Part shown: in pieces, positions 52,835-61,236 of the stretch | How positions within the stretch are numbered: the stretch's first letter is position 1 | Layout: every line of letters begins with the position of its first letter | Source of the DNA: Cronobacter malonaticus LMG 23826 | Lineage (GTDB): Bacteria; Pseudomonadota; Gammaproteobacteria; Enterobacterales; Enterobacteriaceae | Assembly (NCBI RefSeq): GCF_001277215.2 | Contig: NZ_CP013940.1 | Location: 434,001-498,000 of the forward strand | Length of the DNA: 64,000 nt | Direction: 5' to 3' | Translations under genes and position numbers: made by a program | Notes under the pieces: model-generated | The model's input: only the letters and a program-made list of their open reading frames with translations | What the model was told of the DNA's origin: nothing | Database searches by the model: none

Positions 52835-53385
52835 CAGCGATCCTTCACCTGGGTAAAAGTTACTGTTTAGCGCAAAAGAGGGGGATTGCAAGGAGAGAAC
52901 AACGGGAGCGATGAGGTTTATTAGCAAGCAACTTTATCCAGAACACAGATAATTTGATGGCAAAGCCGCGACTGGCGTAACGCTTTTAGCAAAAATTTAA
53001 AGGCCCTGCCCACATGGCTCGTTTTCCCGATGCGTAACCAGGGCGTGCGCTTTACAAAGGGATGTATCAGATATCATCTCTTTTCTTTAATTTCTCTCAT
53101 CTGAAGCGCAATTAACGAGCCGGAAAAGCAAATACATAAATAATATGAATCAGGTTAGGCTTCACATAACAAATAATGAATGGAGTAAAAACTATTGCGA
53201 TGTTTATCAACGCGTTATTGGATCACTATACTCAACGCATTTAGCGATACGGTCAAATAAACTCGATGTAGTAACGCGGAGATAATTTCGATAACTTGTT
53301 TTCGTCAGATAATTAAAAGAGAATAACCGCTTTATTAAAATGATTTTGAAATAAAAGCATCATTATTACAGGGACAAGTAAGCGA
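52835..53385. other. AT-rich upstream region of the T6SS island
   Basis: A 551-bp gap, markedly more AT-rich than the left flank, marks the island's left side. It presumably holds the vgrG promoter. There are many A/T tracts but no site I can name. A short frame at 53145-53285 has no ribosome site and is not annotated. I see no integrase, insertion sequence or attachment repeat here. Confidence 0.55.
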
Positions 53386-55677
53386 ATGAAACATGCAGCA
53401 ATCACTGGCAATATTTCTTTATCGCGTTATCACCTGAATATTAACGGCTGTCCTGTAAAACCCGATGTGCTGATATTCAGAGGGCGGGAGGCGCTAAGTG
53501 AACCTTTTTCGTGGCGAATTGAATTTACCACGCCGCACACCGTTCAGCGCGAAGATATCCTGATGAAATATGCCCGTTTTGATATGAATGGGCGGAAAAC
53601 TATTTACGGTGTCATTACCCGCTTTGCGTGGCTGTCAACAAACGCTGACCAGTCTCATTATGCGGTCACGCTGGAATCTCGTCTTGCTTTGCTCTCCCGT
53701 ACCCGTCGCTGCGCCATATTCCAGAACCAGTCGGTGCCTGAAGTTGTAGAGCAGGTGCTGCGGGCGCATGGCCTGGAAGGGCCGGATTTCGAGTTTCGGC
53801 TTTCCCGCGAATACCCGTACCGCGACATCATCACCCAGTGGCGGGAAACCGATCTTGAATTTATCCAGCGGATTCTGGCCGAAGTGGGCATCTGGTTTCG
53901 CTTTGCGATGAACGACGCGACAGAACTTGATGTGGTGGTTTTTGGCGACACGCAGCTTCAGTATGAATTCGATATCCGGTTGCCCTACCGGGAGCCATCC
54001 GGGTTGTCGGCAGAGGAAAGTGTCTGGAGCGTGCGTACCTGGCACACCGTCGTACCAGGACTGACTCATGTGAACCGTTATAACTACCGTAGCGCCACAT
54101 CGCCCATGCAGGCGCAGGTTGCTGTGCGCAGTGAGGCGGTGACGACAGGCGAGCATTACCGCTATGGCGACCTCTATCAGGAAGAGGGGGACGAGCACGA
54201 TCCTGAACCCGCGACGGAGAGCGGCGCCTTTTATGCGCGCATTGATCATGAGCGTGAACTGAACAAATCAGTCCGCCTGCATCTTTTCAGCAACGCGCCC
54301 CATCTGGCGCCCGGCCAGGTGCTGGAACCCCAGGGTGATGTCATCACCGCGCTGAAAAATGGCGTGTTAATGACCCTACTGACGTACCGGGGCGCGCGTG
54401 ACTCCAGCCTGCATGTTTCGGTGTGGGGACAGCCGTACACCGAGCGCTACTGCTTTCGCCCGGATTGCCCGCCGCGCCCTGAAATTCACGGAACGTTACC
54501 CGCCCGTGTGGAAAGCCGCGAGAAACACGATATCTACGCCCATCTTGATGAGTACGGCCGCTACCGGGTCAGGCTTGATGTTGACCGCAGCGACAGCGAG
54601 CCGGGTTTTGGCTACGTGTGGTTGAGAATGGCGAAGCCTTATACCGCCGAGGACGCAGGCTGGCATATGCCGCTTATCGACGGTACGGAGGTCGCGATCG
54701 CCTGGCGTCATGGCGATATCGATCAGCCCTACATCGCCTATGCGCTGCATGATTCTGAACATGCTGATGTGGTGAATCGCGACAACCGTAGCCAGAACAT
54801 TCTGCGTACCGCGGGCGACAACGAGTTACGCATGGAAGACCGGCGCGGCGAAGAGCATATCGCGCTGACCACGCCTTATGGCGCGTCACAGCTTAATGAG
54901 GGGCAGGTCGCTGACGCGCAGGGAAAATCGCGTGGCGCGGGCTTTGAGCTGCGTACCGATGAGTATGGCGTCATTCGCGTGGCGAAAGGGCTGTTCATCA
55001 CCGCTGAAGGGCAGGCCAGAGCCGCAGGCGAAGTGCTGGACATGGAAACGGCCCTGAAAGAGATCGCGCTTTGTCTGCAACAGATTGAAGAGCTTAGCCG
55101 CGTCGCAGAGCAGGCGCAGGCATTACAGGCGGATATCGCCAGCCAGACCGCCATGTTTAACGAGCGCCTCAGGCCGCTCAACCAGATGATTCATGCCTAT
55201 GGCCCGCAAGGCGTGGCGTTCACCAGCGGTGAGCATATGCAGCTTGCCGCCGCGAAAAACGTGGCCATCAATGCCGGGGGCGATATCAGTGTCGGCGTGA
55301 TGGGGAATATGACGGCGCTGGCGGGTGACAAACTCGGCCTGTTTGCCCACACCGGCCCGCTGAGCCTGAAATCCGGCGAGGGGCCAGTCGGGATGCAGGC
55401 GCAGAACGGCAGGATGAGTCTGGCGGCACAGAAGAAGCTGACAATAACCTCCACTCGCGATATTTCCTTTGCCGGCAAGAAGCGCATCACGCTTATCGGT
55501 GGCGGCAGCTACCTGAAAATAGAACAAGGGAAAATCGAATATGGCACGACCGGAGTGTATCTGCGCAGGGTGCCGCGAACGTATGTAGGGGCGGCGGCTG
55601 CGATGGCTGTTGATTTGCCCTCATACAATAGCGTTGAAGAAAAGCCTTTGGCACTCAACGTATTTTTATTTTCATAA
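53386..55677 (+). CDS. vgrG: Type VI secretion tip protein VgrG with replaced C-terminal tail
   Basis: The spike tip of a T6SS, 763 residues. The gp27-like start and gp5-like OB region are seen in ITRFAWLSTNADQSHYAVTL, EFIQRILAEVGIWF, GRYRVRLDVDRS and GTEVAIAWRHGDIDQPYI. The DUF2345 needle extension runs from about residue 600, with beta-repeat text such as KLTITSTRDISFAGKKRITLIGGGSY. Only the last 22 residues (VDLPSYNSVEEKP onward) are unlike VgrG; they start at the end of a 149-bp repeat. The original tail lies 2.8 kb downstream. No T6SS structural gene is in the window, so it would use an apparatus encoded elsewhere. Confidence 0.95.
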   Translation: MKHAAITGNISLSRYHLNINGCPVKPDVLIFRGREALSEPFSWRIEFTTPHTVQREDILMKYARFDMNGRKTIYGVITRFAWLSTNADQSHYAVTLESRLALLSRTRRCAIFQNQSVPEVVEQVLRAHGLEGPDFEFRLSREYPYRDIITQWRETDLEFIQRILAEVGIWFRFAMNDATELDVVVFGDTQLQYEFDIRLPYREPSGLSAEESVWSVRTWHTVVPGLTHVNRYNYRSATSPMQAQVAVRSEAVTTGEHYRYGDLYQEEGDEHDPEPATESGAFYARIDHERELNKSVRLHLFSNAPHLAPGQVLEPQGDVITALKNGVLMTLLTYRGARDSSLHVSVWGQPYTERYCFRPDCPPRPEIHGTLPARVESREKHDIYAHLDEYGRYRVRLDVDRSDSEPGFGYVWLRMAKPYTAEDAGWHMPLIDGTEVAIAWRHGDIDQPYIAYALHDSEHADVVNRDNRSQNILRTAGDNELRMEDRRGEEHIALTTPYGASQLNEGQVADAQGKSRGAGFELRTDEYGVIRVAKGLFITAEGQARAAGEVLDMETALKEIALCLQQIEELSRVAEQAQALQADIASQTAMFNERLRPLNQMIHAYGPQGVAFTSGEHMQLAAAKNVAINAGGDISVGVMGNMTALAGDKLGLFAHTGPLSLKSGEGPVGMQAQNGRMSLAAQKKLTITSTRDISFAGKKRITLIGGGSYLKIEQGKIEYGTTGVYLRRVPRTYVGAAAAMAVDLPSYNSVEEKPLALNVFLFS
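55459..55607 (+). repeat. Direct repeat copy 1 (3' end of vgrG)
   Basis: 149 bp are repeated at 58267-58415 with four mismatches. The repeat codes for the end of the DUF2345 needle (from DISFAGKK to GAAAAMA). Immediately after it the two copies differ completely. It marks the crossover between the old and new vgrG tails. Confidence 0.95.
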
Positions 55678-55692
55678 GCAAAGAGCTCGCTA

Positions 55693-57711
55693 ATGCATAT
55701 TTCACCGCCAATTTTATTTCCCCGTAAGGATGATGAAGATTATGCCTCCTGGGTTATGCGTACTATGCCTGTCGACCCGGCTCGGGGTTTTCCTGTAAAT
55801 GGCGTTGAGTCATGGCATGGCGGAATTCACATTCCTCATACTGATTCAGGTGTGTTCGCTAACCCGCTGAGAGCTGTTGCTGATGGTGTGGTTGTCTGGG
55901 CAAGCTATCCGGCTTCACCAGAAAAACGAGGCACGAAACCTCTCAATTATGAGGGTGCAACGGATAACGGTTGTGTGCTTATCCGCCATGAGATGCTGAT
56001 TGGTGAAATTCCGGAAACCTGCGTATTTTATTCACTCACAATGCATATGAAACAGGTGCGTCCGGAAATTCTGAGCAAGTCTGGTATTAATGTCAGACGG
56101 GGGCCGGTTATTGGCACTACAGGTATGGTTGGTGGACGCAACGCTTACCATTTTCAGATGTGCTGCTCTGCTGAAATGTTGAAGGTGATTTGTGGTCGTG
56201 ATCGCGGCTTTCTGGATCTTAGTGCTTCGGGTAGAGTGAAATCTCGCTACGGTAATCGCTACTTTTATTTTCCTGCCGAAACGCCTGTATATAATGGAAA
56301 CTCGCCTTATGAGTTATCACTCTTCCCATTTTGTCACACTTCATTAGACCTCTATATTGTACATGAAGGCTTGAAAACACGAACAATGCGTAAGGTTGAT
56401 TGGGGTTACGAATTGGTGGGAGAAACGGCGATAGCGGTGGACTGTATTTGCGAGCCCACACCGGTCGTTAGGGGATATGAAATATACAGTGAGTGGGTTA
56501 AGGTGATTTACCCTGGTGGCGAGGGATGGGTGGATGTATCCTCACCTAAAATTAAGACCTGGACAGATGCTGATTTCCCGGACTGGGCCGGATGGATTCT
56601 TGTAGACGATGATTTAACCCCAGACAGCCAATGCAATTCAAAAATAGTAAAAAAAGCACGGGAGAAACGGTGTGCGGATTTCACCCGGTTTATTTGTAAA
56701 TTTCCTCTGGAGTGGGACTTTTCATCATTTGATGCACGATTTTCATGGCTAAAAAACCCTAATGCGTCGCTGTCTGAACCCATGAATGATGAGAGTTATA
56801 CGGCCCTAAAGGAATATGTGAAAGCATTATCGTTTTTTGAAAAACTACCAATGAGTATTCAGAACGAGTTAGCTGGCCAGGTCTGGCATTTCGATCCTCG
56901 AGGCCTGATTATCCAACTACAGAAAGCAGAACGCCGGCTCATCTATTCCAGTGCTAATAGTATTAAGCATAAAAAAATGAATGATTTCACTGTTGATGAT
57001 ATGCAACACGGAGATTTAACCAAAGAGCAGATCCTGGAGCAGGGAAAGGTAAACAAGATCAATATTTCTGGCAAGGAACTTAAGAAGAGTTTTTTTAATT
57101 TTGACAAAACATTGGAAGAGCATTTCGCCACAATGGACAATATGGCCGAATGGACTGCCTGGGGGGAATATTCTCCGTTGATTAGAATTATGCTGGAAAA
57201 ATTTAAAAGGAACGAAGGTGGTATATTGAGGCATGAGCTTCTTAATAAAGCCTTTTTAGAGCACAAAACCACGAAGTTGTGTGTTGATGAAATTAAAAGA
57301 CAGATCAGTGATAAATTAAATAAAAATAATTTTAAAGCATTATCCGGATTGGATCTGGAGGGTTTGAGTAACGACATAGGAAGCCGGATAAAGCTACCAA
57401 AGTTTGATGATTATGATTGGGTTAATGGACTCGGTATCGCTATTCATGATACATATTCAACAAACATATACATCGATGAGCTTGATGTTTTTGATGCTAA
57501 TGTTGGTATGCCAAATCGCGTAACTTTTAAAGCACGTATATCATTTTGTATCCAGGATCATTTTGGGCTGGATACAGCAGATATGAATGGTAAAGGGTTT
57601 GAGCTTATCCCCTGGTTTTGCTCATGGTTTATTTTGCAACGTTATCAGCACTATGATTTCAAGCCCTTTATTAATGAGGCGGATTTTAGTATTTGGATTG
57701 AGGGAGACTAA
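55693..57711 (+). CDS. Probable T6SS effector: M23-like, SH3-like and DUF3289 domains
   Basis: A 672-residue protein with three parts. Residues about 35-170 look like an M23 (LytM) endopeptidase fold: SWHGGIHIPHTD, ADGVVVWA, GCVLIRHEM and NAYHFQM. The usual HxxxD and HxH zinc positions are altered (HGGIH; YHFQ), so activity may differ or be lost. Residues about 240-290 resemble an SH3-like wall-binding domain (YSEWVKVIYPGGEGWVDV). The end, about 550-672, is DUF3289-like (GLGIAIHDTYSTN, DHFGLDTADM, WFCSWFILQRYQHYDFKPFIN). It starts 15 bp after vgrG and is AT-rich like an imported gene. Peptidoglycan as target is inferred. Confidence 0.8.
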   Translation: MHISPPILFPRKDDEDYASWVMRTMPVDPARGFPVNGVESWHGGIHIPHTDSGVFANPLRAVADGVVVWASYPASPEKRGTKPLNYEGATDNGCVLIRHEMLIGEIPETCVFYSLTMHMKQVRPEILSKSGINVRRGPVIGTTGMVGGRNAYHFQMCCSAEMLKVICGRDRGFLDLSASGRVKSRYGNRYFYFPAETPVYNGNSPYELSLFPFCHTSLDLYIVHEGLKTRTMRKVDWGYELVGETAIAVDCICEPTPVVRGYEIYSEWVKVIYPGGEGWVDVSSPKIKTWTDADFPDWAGWILVDDDLTPDSQCNSKIVKKAREKRCADFTRFICKFPLEWDFSSFDARFSWLKNPNASLSEPMNDESYTALKEYVKALSFFEKLPMSIQNELAGQVWHFDPRGLIIQLQKAERRLIYSSANSIKHKKMNDFTVDDMQHGDLTKEQILEQGKVNKINISGKELKKSFFNFDKTLEEHFATMDNMAEWTAWGEYSPLIRIMLEKFKRNEGGILRHELLNKAFLEHKTTKLCVDEIKRQISDKLNKNNFKALSGLDLEGLSNDIGSRIKLPKFDDYDWVNGLGIAIHDTYSTNIYIDELDVFDANVGMPNRVTFKARISFCIQDHFGLDTADMNGKGFELIPWFCSWFILQRYQHYDFKPFINEADFSIWIEGD

Positions 57712-57712
57712 C

Positions 57713-58204
57713 ATGAAAAAATTAAAGTTGATATCTTTTTTGATACTAACATGCGCCTTCTATGTGTTTTTTGTTTTTTATCTAAGGCAGGGAGAAATAA
57801 ACAGCATCTACCAGCAAACTCAATATAATGATATCTGGGGGAAAACTTGTAAGTCCACGGTTGTCGTCGTTGATAATGCACCTTTGTCGAGAATTTCTTT
57901 GAAAAAAATGTGGTTACGTTTTAGTGAGGATATTATGAGAAACTGGAAACCTCTTGATAATGGCTGTGACAGTATACTTGTCATAGATAATAAGTTGTCA
58001 ACGCCCTATGATCAAAGTGAGTTAGATTATTGGATGGGGGATGATTATTATTGCTTAAATGGTAAATTAAATAATGGACAATGTTTACCTAAAGAGAGCC
58101 AAATTTTTGTTATCCAGCTAAGGACATCTACGGAGGATGATGAGAAGGTAGGAGTTATTGGTAATAAAGATGTTTATATTCATTTCGTTAACTATGGTGG
58201 CTAA
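57713..58204 (+). CDS. Membrane-anchored immunity candidate
   Basis: A 163-residue protein with an N-terminal membrane segment at about residues 7-25 and an otherwise periplasmic-looking domain with paired cysteines (CKST, GCDS, YYCLNG, GQCLPK). GGGAG precedes the ATG 1 bp after the upstream stop. I recognise no family with certainty; it has a loose resemblance to DUF943-type proteins. The position directly behind an effector expected to act on the cell wall, plus periplasmic exposure, fits an immunity protein. It is AT-rich like the effector gene. Confidence 0.7.
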   Translation: MKKLKLISFLILTCAFYVFFVFYLRQGEINSIYQQTQYNDIWGKTCKSTVVVVDNAPLSRISLKKMWLRFSEDIMRNWKPLDNGCDSILVIDNKLSTPYDQSELDYWMGDDYYCLNGKLNNGQCLPKESQIFVIQLRTSTEDDEKVGVIGNKDVYIHFVNYGG

Positions 58205-58266
58205 AGTTTATATTCATATGTAAGCATTTTATCAAATAAAATTAAAAGTAAAAAATCACTGGTTGA

Positions 58267-58415
58267 GATATTACCTTTGCCGGCAAGAAGCGCATCACGC
58301 TTATCGGCGGTGGCAGCTACCTGAAAATAGAACAAGGGAAAATCGAATATGGCACAACCGGAGTGTATCTGCGCAGGGTGCCGCGAACGTATGTAGGGGC
58401 GGCGGCTGCGATGGC
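58267..58415 (+). repeat. Direct repeat copy 2 (start of the displaced vgrG tail)
   Basis: 149 bp matching 55459-55607 at an offset of 2808 bp, with four mismatches. The reading frame is open through the repeat, with an in-frame stop (TGA at 58264-58266) directly in front of it. Confidence 0.95.
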
Positions 58416-58716
58416 GCAGGAGATGCCCGTTATGCCCATAGCGGACGGGTACAGCGAATTCTTTATTGTGCGCGACCAGACAACGAATAAGCCGCTGGCT
58501 GGTTTCCCCTATACGCTCACGTTTTCGGGCGGCACGCTGCGCGGCGAAACCGATGTCAACGGTGAGACGCAGCGCGCCTGGAGCAAACAGAGTGAGGAAA
58601 TCGCTCTGACACCGCACCCGGAACAATTCCGCCGGGAATGTTTCAGCGCCAGCTACTGGGATAGCCGCACCTCGCTGTCGCTCGATTTTTCAGATTACGA
58701 CAAGGAGGAAAACTGA
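58267..58716 (+). pseudogene. Displaced 3' end of vgrG (orphan tail)
   Basis: An open frame of 149 codons begins at the repeat and codes for the end of the DUF2345 needle. It continues with a tail not present in the current VgrG: QEMPVMPIADGYSEFFIV and TNKPLAGFPYTLTFSGGTL, then an acidic end. The tail looks like a transthyretin/carboxypeptidase-regulatory-like adaptor domain. No ribosome site or start is convincing; GTG at 58363 is only formally possible. The stop overlaps the ATG of the next gene (TGATG), which shows the frame was once the end of a normal vgrG coupled to that gene. Confidence 0.85.
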
Positions 58717-59978
58717 TGGCAGCAGGGAAGAGAGCCGCCGGCGTGCCGGGCGAGCCGCAAAGAACAGCAACAACAGTAAAAGCGCCTGAAGGTACGGTGG
58801 CCAGCGTCACCAATCCGCTGGATTTATGGTACCTGTGCGAGAAGGTGAACTACGCGCTGAAATATCCCGTGAAGCGCTCCGACGGGAAGATGATGTATCA
58901 GCGAAAGGTGACCCGGCTTATTCGGCAGGATGACAGGAACTTTAATTACCATTTTCCCTACATTGGCGAAGTGGGCTACGACATGACGCGCAATCCGCCC
59001 TCGCCGCTAATGAGCAGGCGACACCCTAACTGGCCGAGCAGCTTCCCGCTCGCGCAGTATCGCCTGATAAAACGAGGTTATGAAATGCGCCTGCGGGAAA
59101 TGGCCGAGGGGGAAGTGGAGCGCGTTATCGAATTGCTGACGCGGGATGAACTGGAAACACTGCCTGCGCCGGAGGCCGGTGACATCATGCTGGATGATGC
59201 GCTGGATATTGTGCTCAAACGCAAGGGGAGCTTTCGGATACCGGATGTTATCCGAATCAGCGACGTCACCCTGACGGGTAACGCTGCCTTTAGCCAGGGA
59301 AATATTCATACGGTGATTGAGATTAAGTTTCCGGGGGACAGGTTGACCTGGAGACAACAACGAGCTTATGAGTTGATCGCGGCTAAACCCAGTGACTTTC
59401 GTCTACTTGAAACCGACGTCTGTCAGATAGACGACAAACGCAAACGCGAGTGGATACGGGATGCCGCTCAGGAGCCGGTCTATAAACCGGTAGCGGATGC
59501 GCTGGGAGAAACCGAACAGATCTGCCTTCGCCCGGATGTGCCAGCGTATCAACTGCTGGAAGGAGAAATGGAGCAGGAGTTTCGCCAGGTACAACACCAT
59601 TTCTACCAGCTGGCCGGCGACTACTGGGTGCCTCCTGCGGGCATGGAGGTCAATACCTTAAAACCACAGCAAGATGCCGGGGACATCGCCCGGCAGGCGC
59701 AGGAGCGGGAGCGAGCCGCCGGGTTTCTCGGGGCATTGCTGGGGGGGCAAATGGTTGTTATACCCGCCACGGCAGGCGTGGGAGCCGTCGCGGTAGCGAC
59801 GGGAGAAAGCCTGACGGGCATGATTGCCGGGACCGCGGTGCGGTATGCCAGAACGGCATCCACCTTTTTGCTGCCGGCAGGCGGCCTCGGCATGGCGACG
59901 GCGGCTGAACCTGAAGAGCAGCCATCAAATACATTTACCCTGAAGCAAGCTCAGGATTTTGTTTACTGGCCCGATTAA
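58716..59978 (+). CDS. T6SS nuclease effector, VRR-NUC-like
   Basis: A 420-residue protein. The middle part has the PD-(D/E)xK-type nuclease set of the VRR-NUC family: Asp177 in IPDVIRISDV, Glu202-Ile-Lys204 in TVIEIKFPGD, then QQRAYELI. This fits a DNA-cleaving antibacterial effector such as the TseV group. The N-terminus is basic and likely binds the VgrG tail. The C-terminus has a hydrophobic glycine/alanine-rich stretch (about 345-400) that could help cross the target membrane. AAGGAGG before the ATG is strong. The gene is followed by two immunity genes. It was originally coupled to vgrG, but now only to the orphan tail. Confidence 0.85.
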   Translation: MAAGKRAAGVPGEPQRTATTVKAPEGTVASVTNPLDLWYLCEKVNYALKYPVKRSDGKMMYQRKVTRLIRQDDRNFNYHFPYIGEVGYDMTRNPPSPLMSRRHPNWPSSFPLAQYRLIKRGYEMRLREMAEGEVERVIELLTRDELETLPAPEAGDIMLDDALDIVLKRKGSFRIPDVIRISDVTLTGNAAFSQGNIHTVIEIKFPGDRLTWRQQRAYELIAAKPSDFRLLETDVCQIDDKRKREWIRDAAQEPVYKPVADALGETEQICLRPDVPAYQLLEGEMEQEFRQVQHHFYQLAGDYWVPPAGMEVNTLKPQQDAGDIARQAQERERAAGFLGALLGGQMVVIPATAGVGAVAVATGESLTGMIAGTAVRYARTASTFLLPAGGLGMATAAEPEEQPSNTFTLKQAQDFVYWPD

Positions 59979-59989
59979 GGAGCGGATAA

Positions 59990-61186
59990 ATGGATTTTTT
60001 TGAGAAATTTAAGCAGGCCGAATACGATTTTACTTACGGTGCGGAGGATGACCCGGAACACCATAACGCGTTGCAGGTGGGGATAGTGGCACGTTTCTAT
60101 CTTGATAAAGGTTATACTAAAGAAAATCGAGAGCATATCGCGGAGGCCTGGCAACTATTCCACAATGAGTTTGGAAAGTATTTGAAGTGGGGATGTATTA
60201 ATGACCCAAACAAAGAATTAGCCTATAGAAATATATCATCTGAAAAATTTAAAGAAACGATTATTAATAGCCTTGGTGATGATCTTGATTTTATGTGGTC
60301 TGCTGAAAAAGGATATCGCTATTCCAGTGATTATAGTATTGAAATAAATTCTCCTGCGGGGTGGTTTGAAAATATACACAAGTCTGTTAGCTGTTTTGGT
60401 TTTAATCTTCCTGTGGCTGAATTAAACAATAAAGAACATGTCGAAAAGCTGCTGTTGATTTTTTGTAACATACTCAAGCCGTTACATGGAATTATGGGGC
60501 TTGGGCTACAGCAATGTTATGAAAAAGAAAGATACCAGCATCTGGAATATGAAATTGGACAAGAGTTTCTTGGTGTTGATATCACAAATTCTAAAACAGA
60601 TAAACACTCACGTGAAGGCATTCGCTCGGTAAACTGGCACACCTTTTTTAATAATGATTGGTTAAATAAACTGGGTGGAATTCAGTATTTGCGTAGTGCT
60701 CTGGGCAACTCATCGATTGAGATAATACCTTATGATGCTGGTGTTATTATCCGCGCCGGAGAATGGCCGGAGTTAGGCTGGATTAAGGATAACCCATACC
60801 CTGAACTGTACGTGAAAGTGAATAAGGTGCTTAAACCTATACGCGCACCGGAAATTGGTAGCCTGGGGTATGGCTCGATTGCCGGCGAAATCCGGTTTGA
60901 CGACAGCTCAACCGCCCGGTGGCTTGCCCGCTTTGATGTAGACCTTCCGCCGTTTGCCACCATGCCAGCGGCAAAAGATCCGGTGCGGATAAGCTGCTGG
61001 ACAGACGATATTGCGCCTTACGCGGGCCAGTGGGCCACGATTGTCAACGGCACCACCGACTATATTCAAACGCGGGAAGGGCAGAAGATGCCTTATTTTG
61101 AAGATAAACACGGCAATAAACACCGTGCCCTCTGGCAACTGCTGAAGCGAGATGATAAAGGCAGCGTTTTCATCATGCCGGAATAA
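59990..61186 (+). CDS. DUF3396-type immunity protein, full length
   Basis: A 398-residue cytoplasmic protein with the DUF3396 pattern: VNWHTFFNNDWLNKLGGIQYLRSALG, DAGVIIRAGEWPELG, YVKVNKVLKPIRAPE and TARWLARFDVD. DUF3396 proteins are known as T6SS immunity proteins next to VRR-NUC-like effectors. Residues after about 325 form an extra C-terminal part (SCWTDDIAPYAGQWATIV and more) that the tandem copy lacks. AAGGAG precedes the ATG 11 bp after the effector stop. It should bind the nuclease at 58716. Confidence 0.85.
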   Translation: MDFFEKFKQAEYDFTYGAEDDPEHHNALQVGIVARFYLDKGYTKENREHIAEAWQLFHNEFGKYLKWGCINDPNKELAYRNISSEKFKETIINSLGDDLDFMWSAEKGYRYSSDYSIEINSPAGWFENIHKSVSCFGFNLPVAELNNKEHVEKLLLIFCNILKPLHGIMGLGLQQCYEKERYQHLEYEIGQEFLGVDITNSKTDKHSREGIRSVNWHTFFNNDWLNKLGGIQYLRSALGNSSIEIIPYDAGVIIRAGEWPELGWIKDNPYPELYVKVNKVLKPIRAPEIGSLGYGSIAGEIRFDDSSTARWLARFDVDLPPFATMPAAKDPVRISCWTDDIAPYAGQWATIVNGTTDYIQTREGQKMPYFEDKHGNKHRALWQLLKRDDKGSVFIMPE

Positions 61187-61236
61187 TAAAAAAGGACCTC
61201 TTGTCAGAGAGCAGGCCCTGTTAAGGAAAAGATAAA

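Noticed and set aside
53145..53285. A 46-codon frame in the AT-rich region before vgrG
   Set aside because: No ribosome site, no family, and a length expected by chance in AT-rich DNA.
58363..58716. An expressed separate gene from the GTG at 58363
   Set aside because: No ribosome site precedes it. The frame is open back to the repeat start, and the product is clearly a VgrG tail, so it is treated as a displaced fragment.
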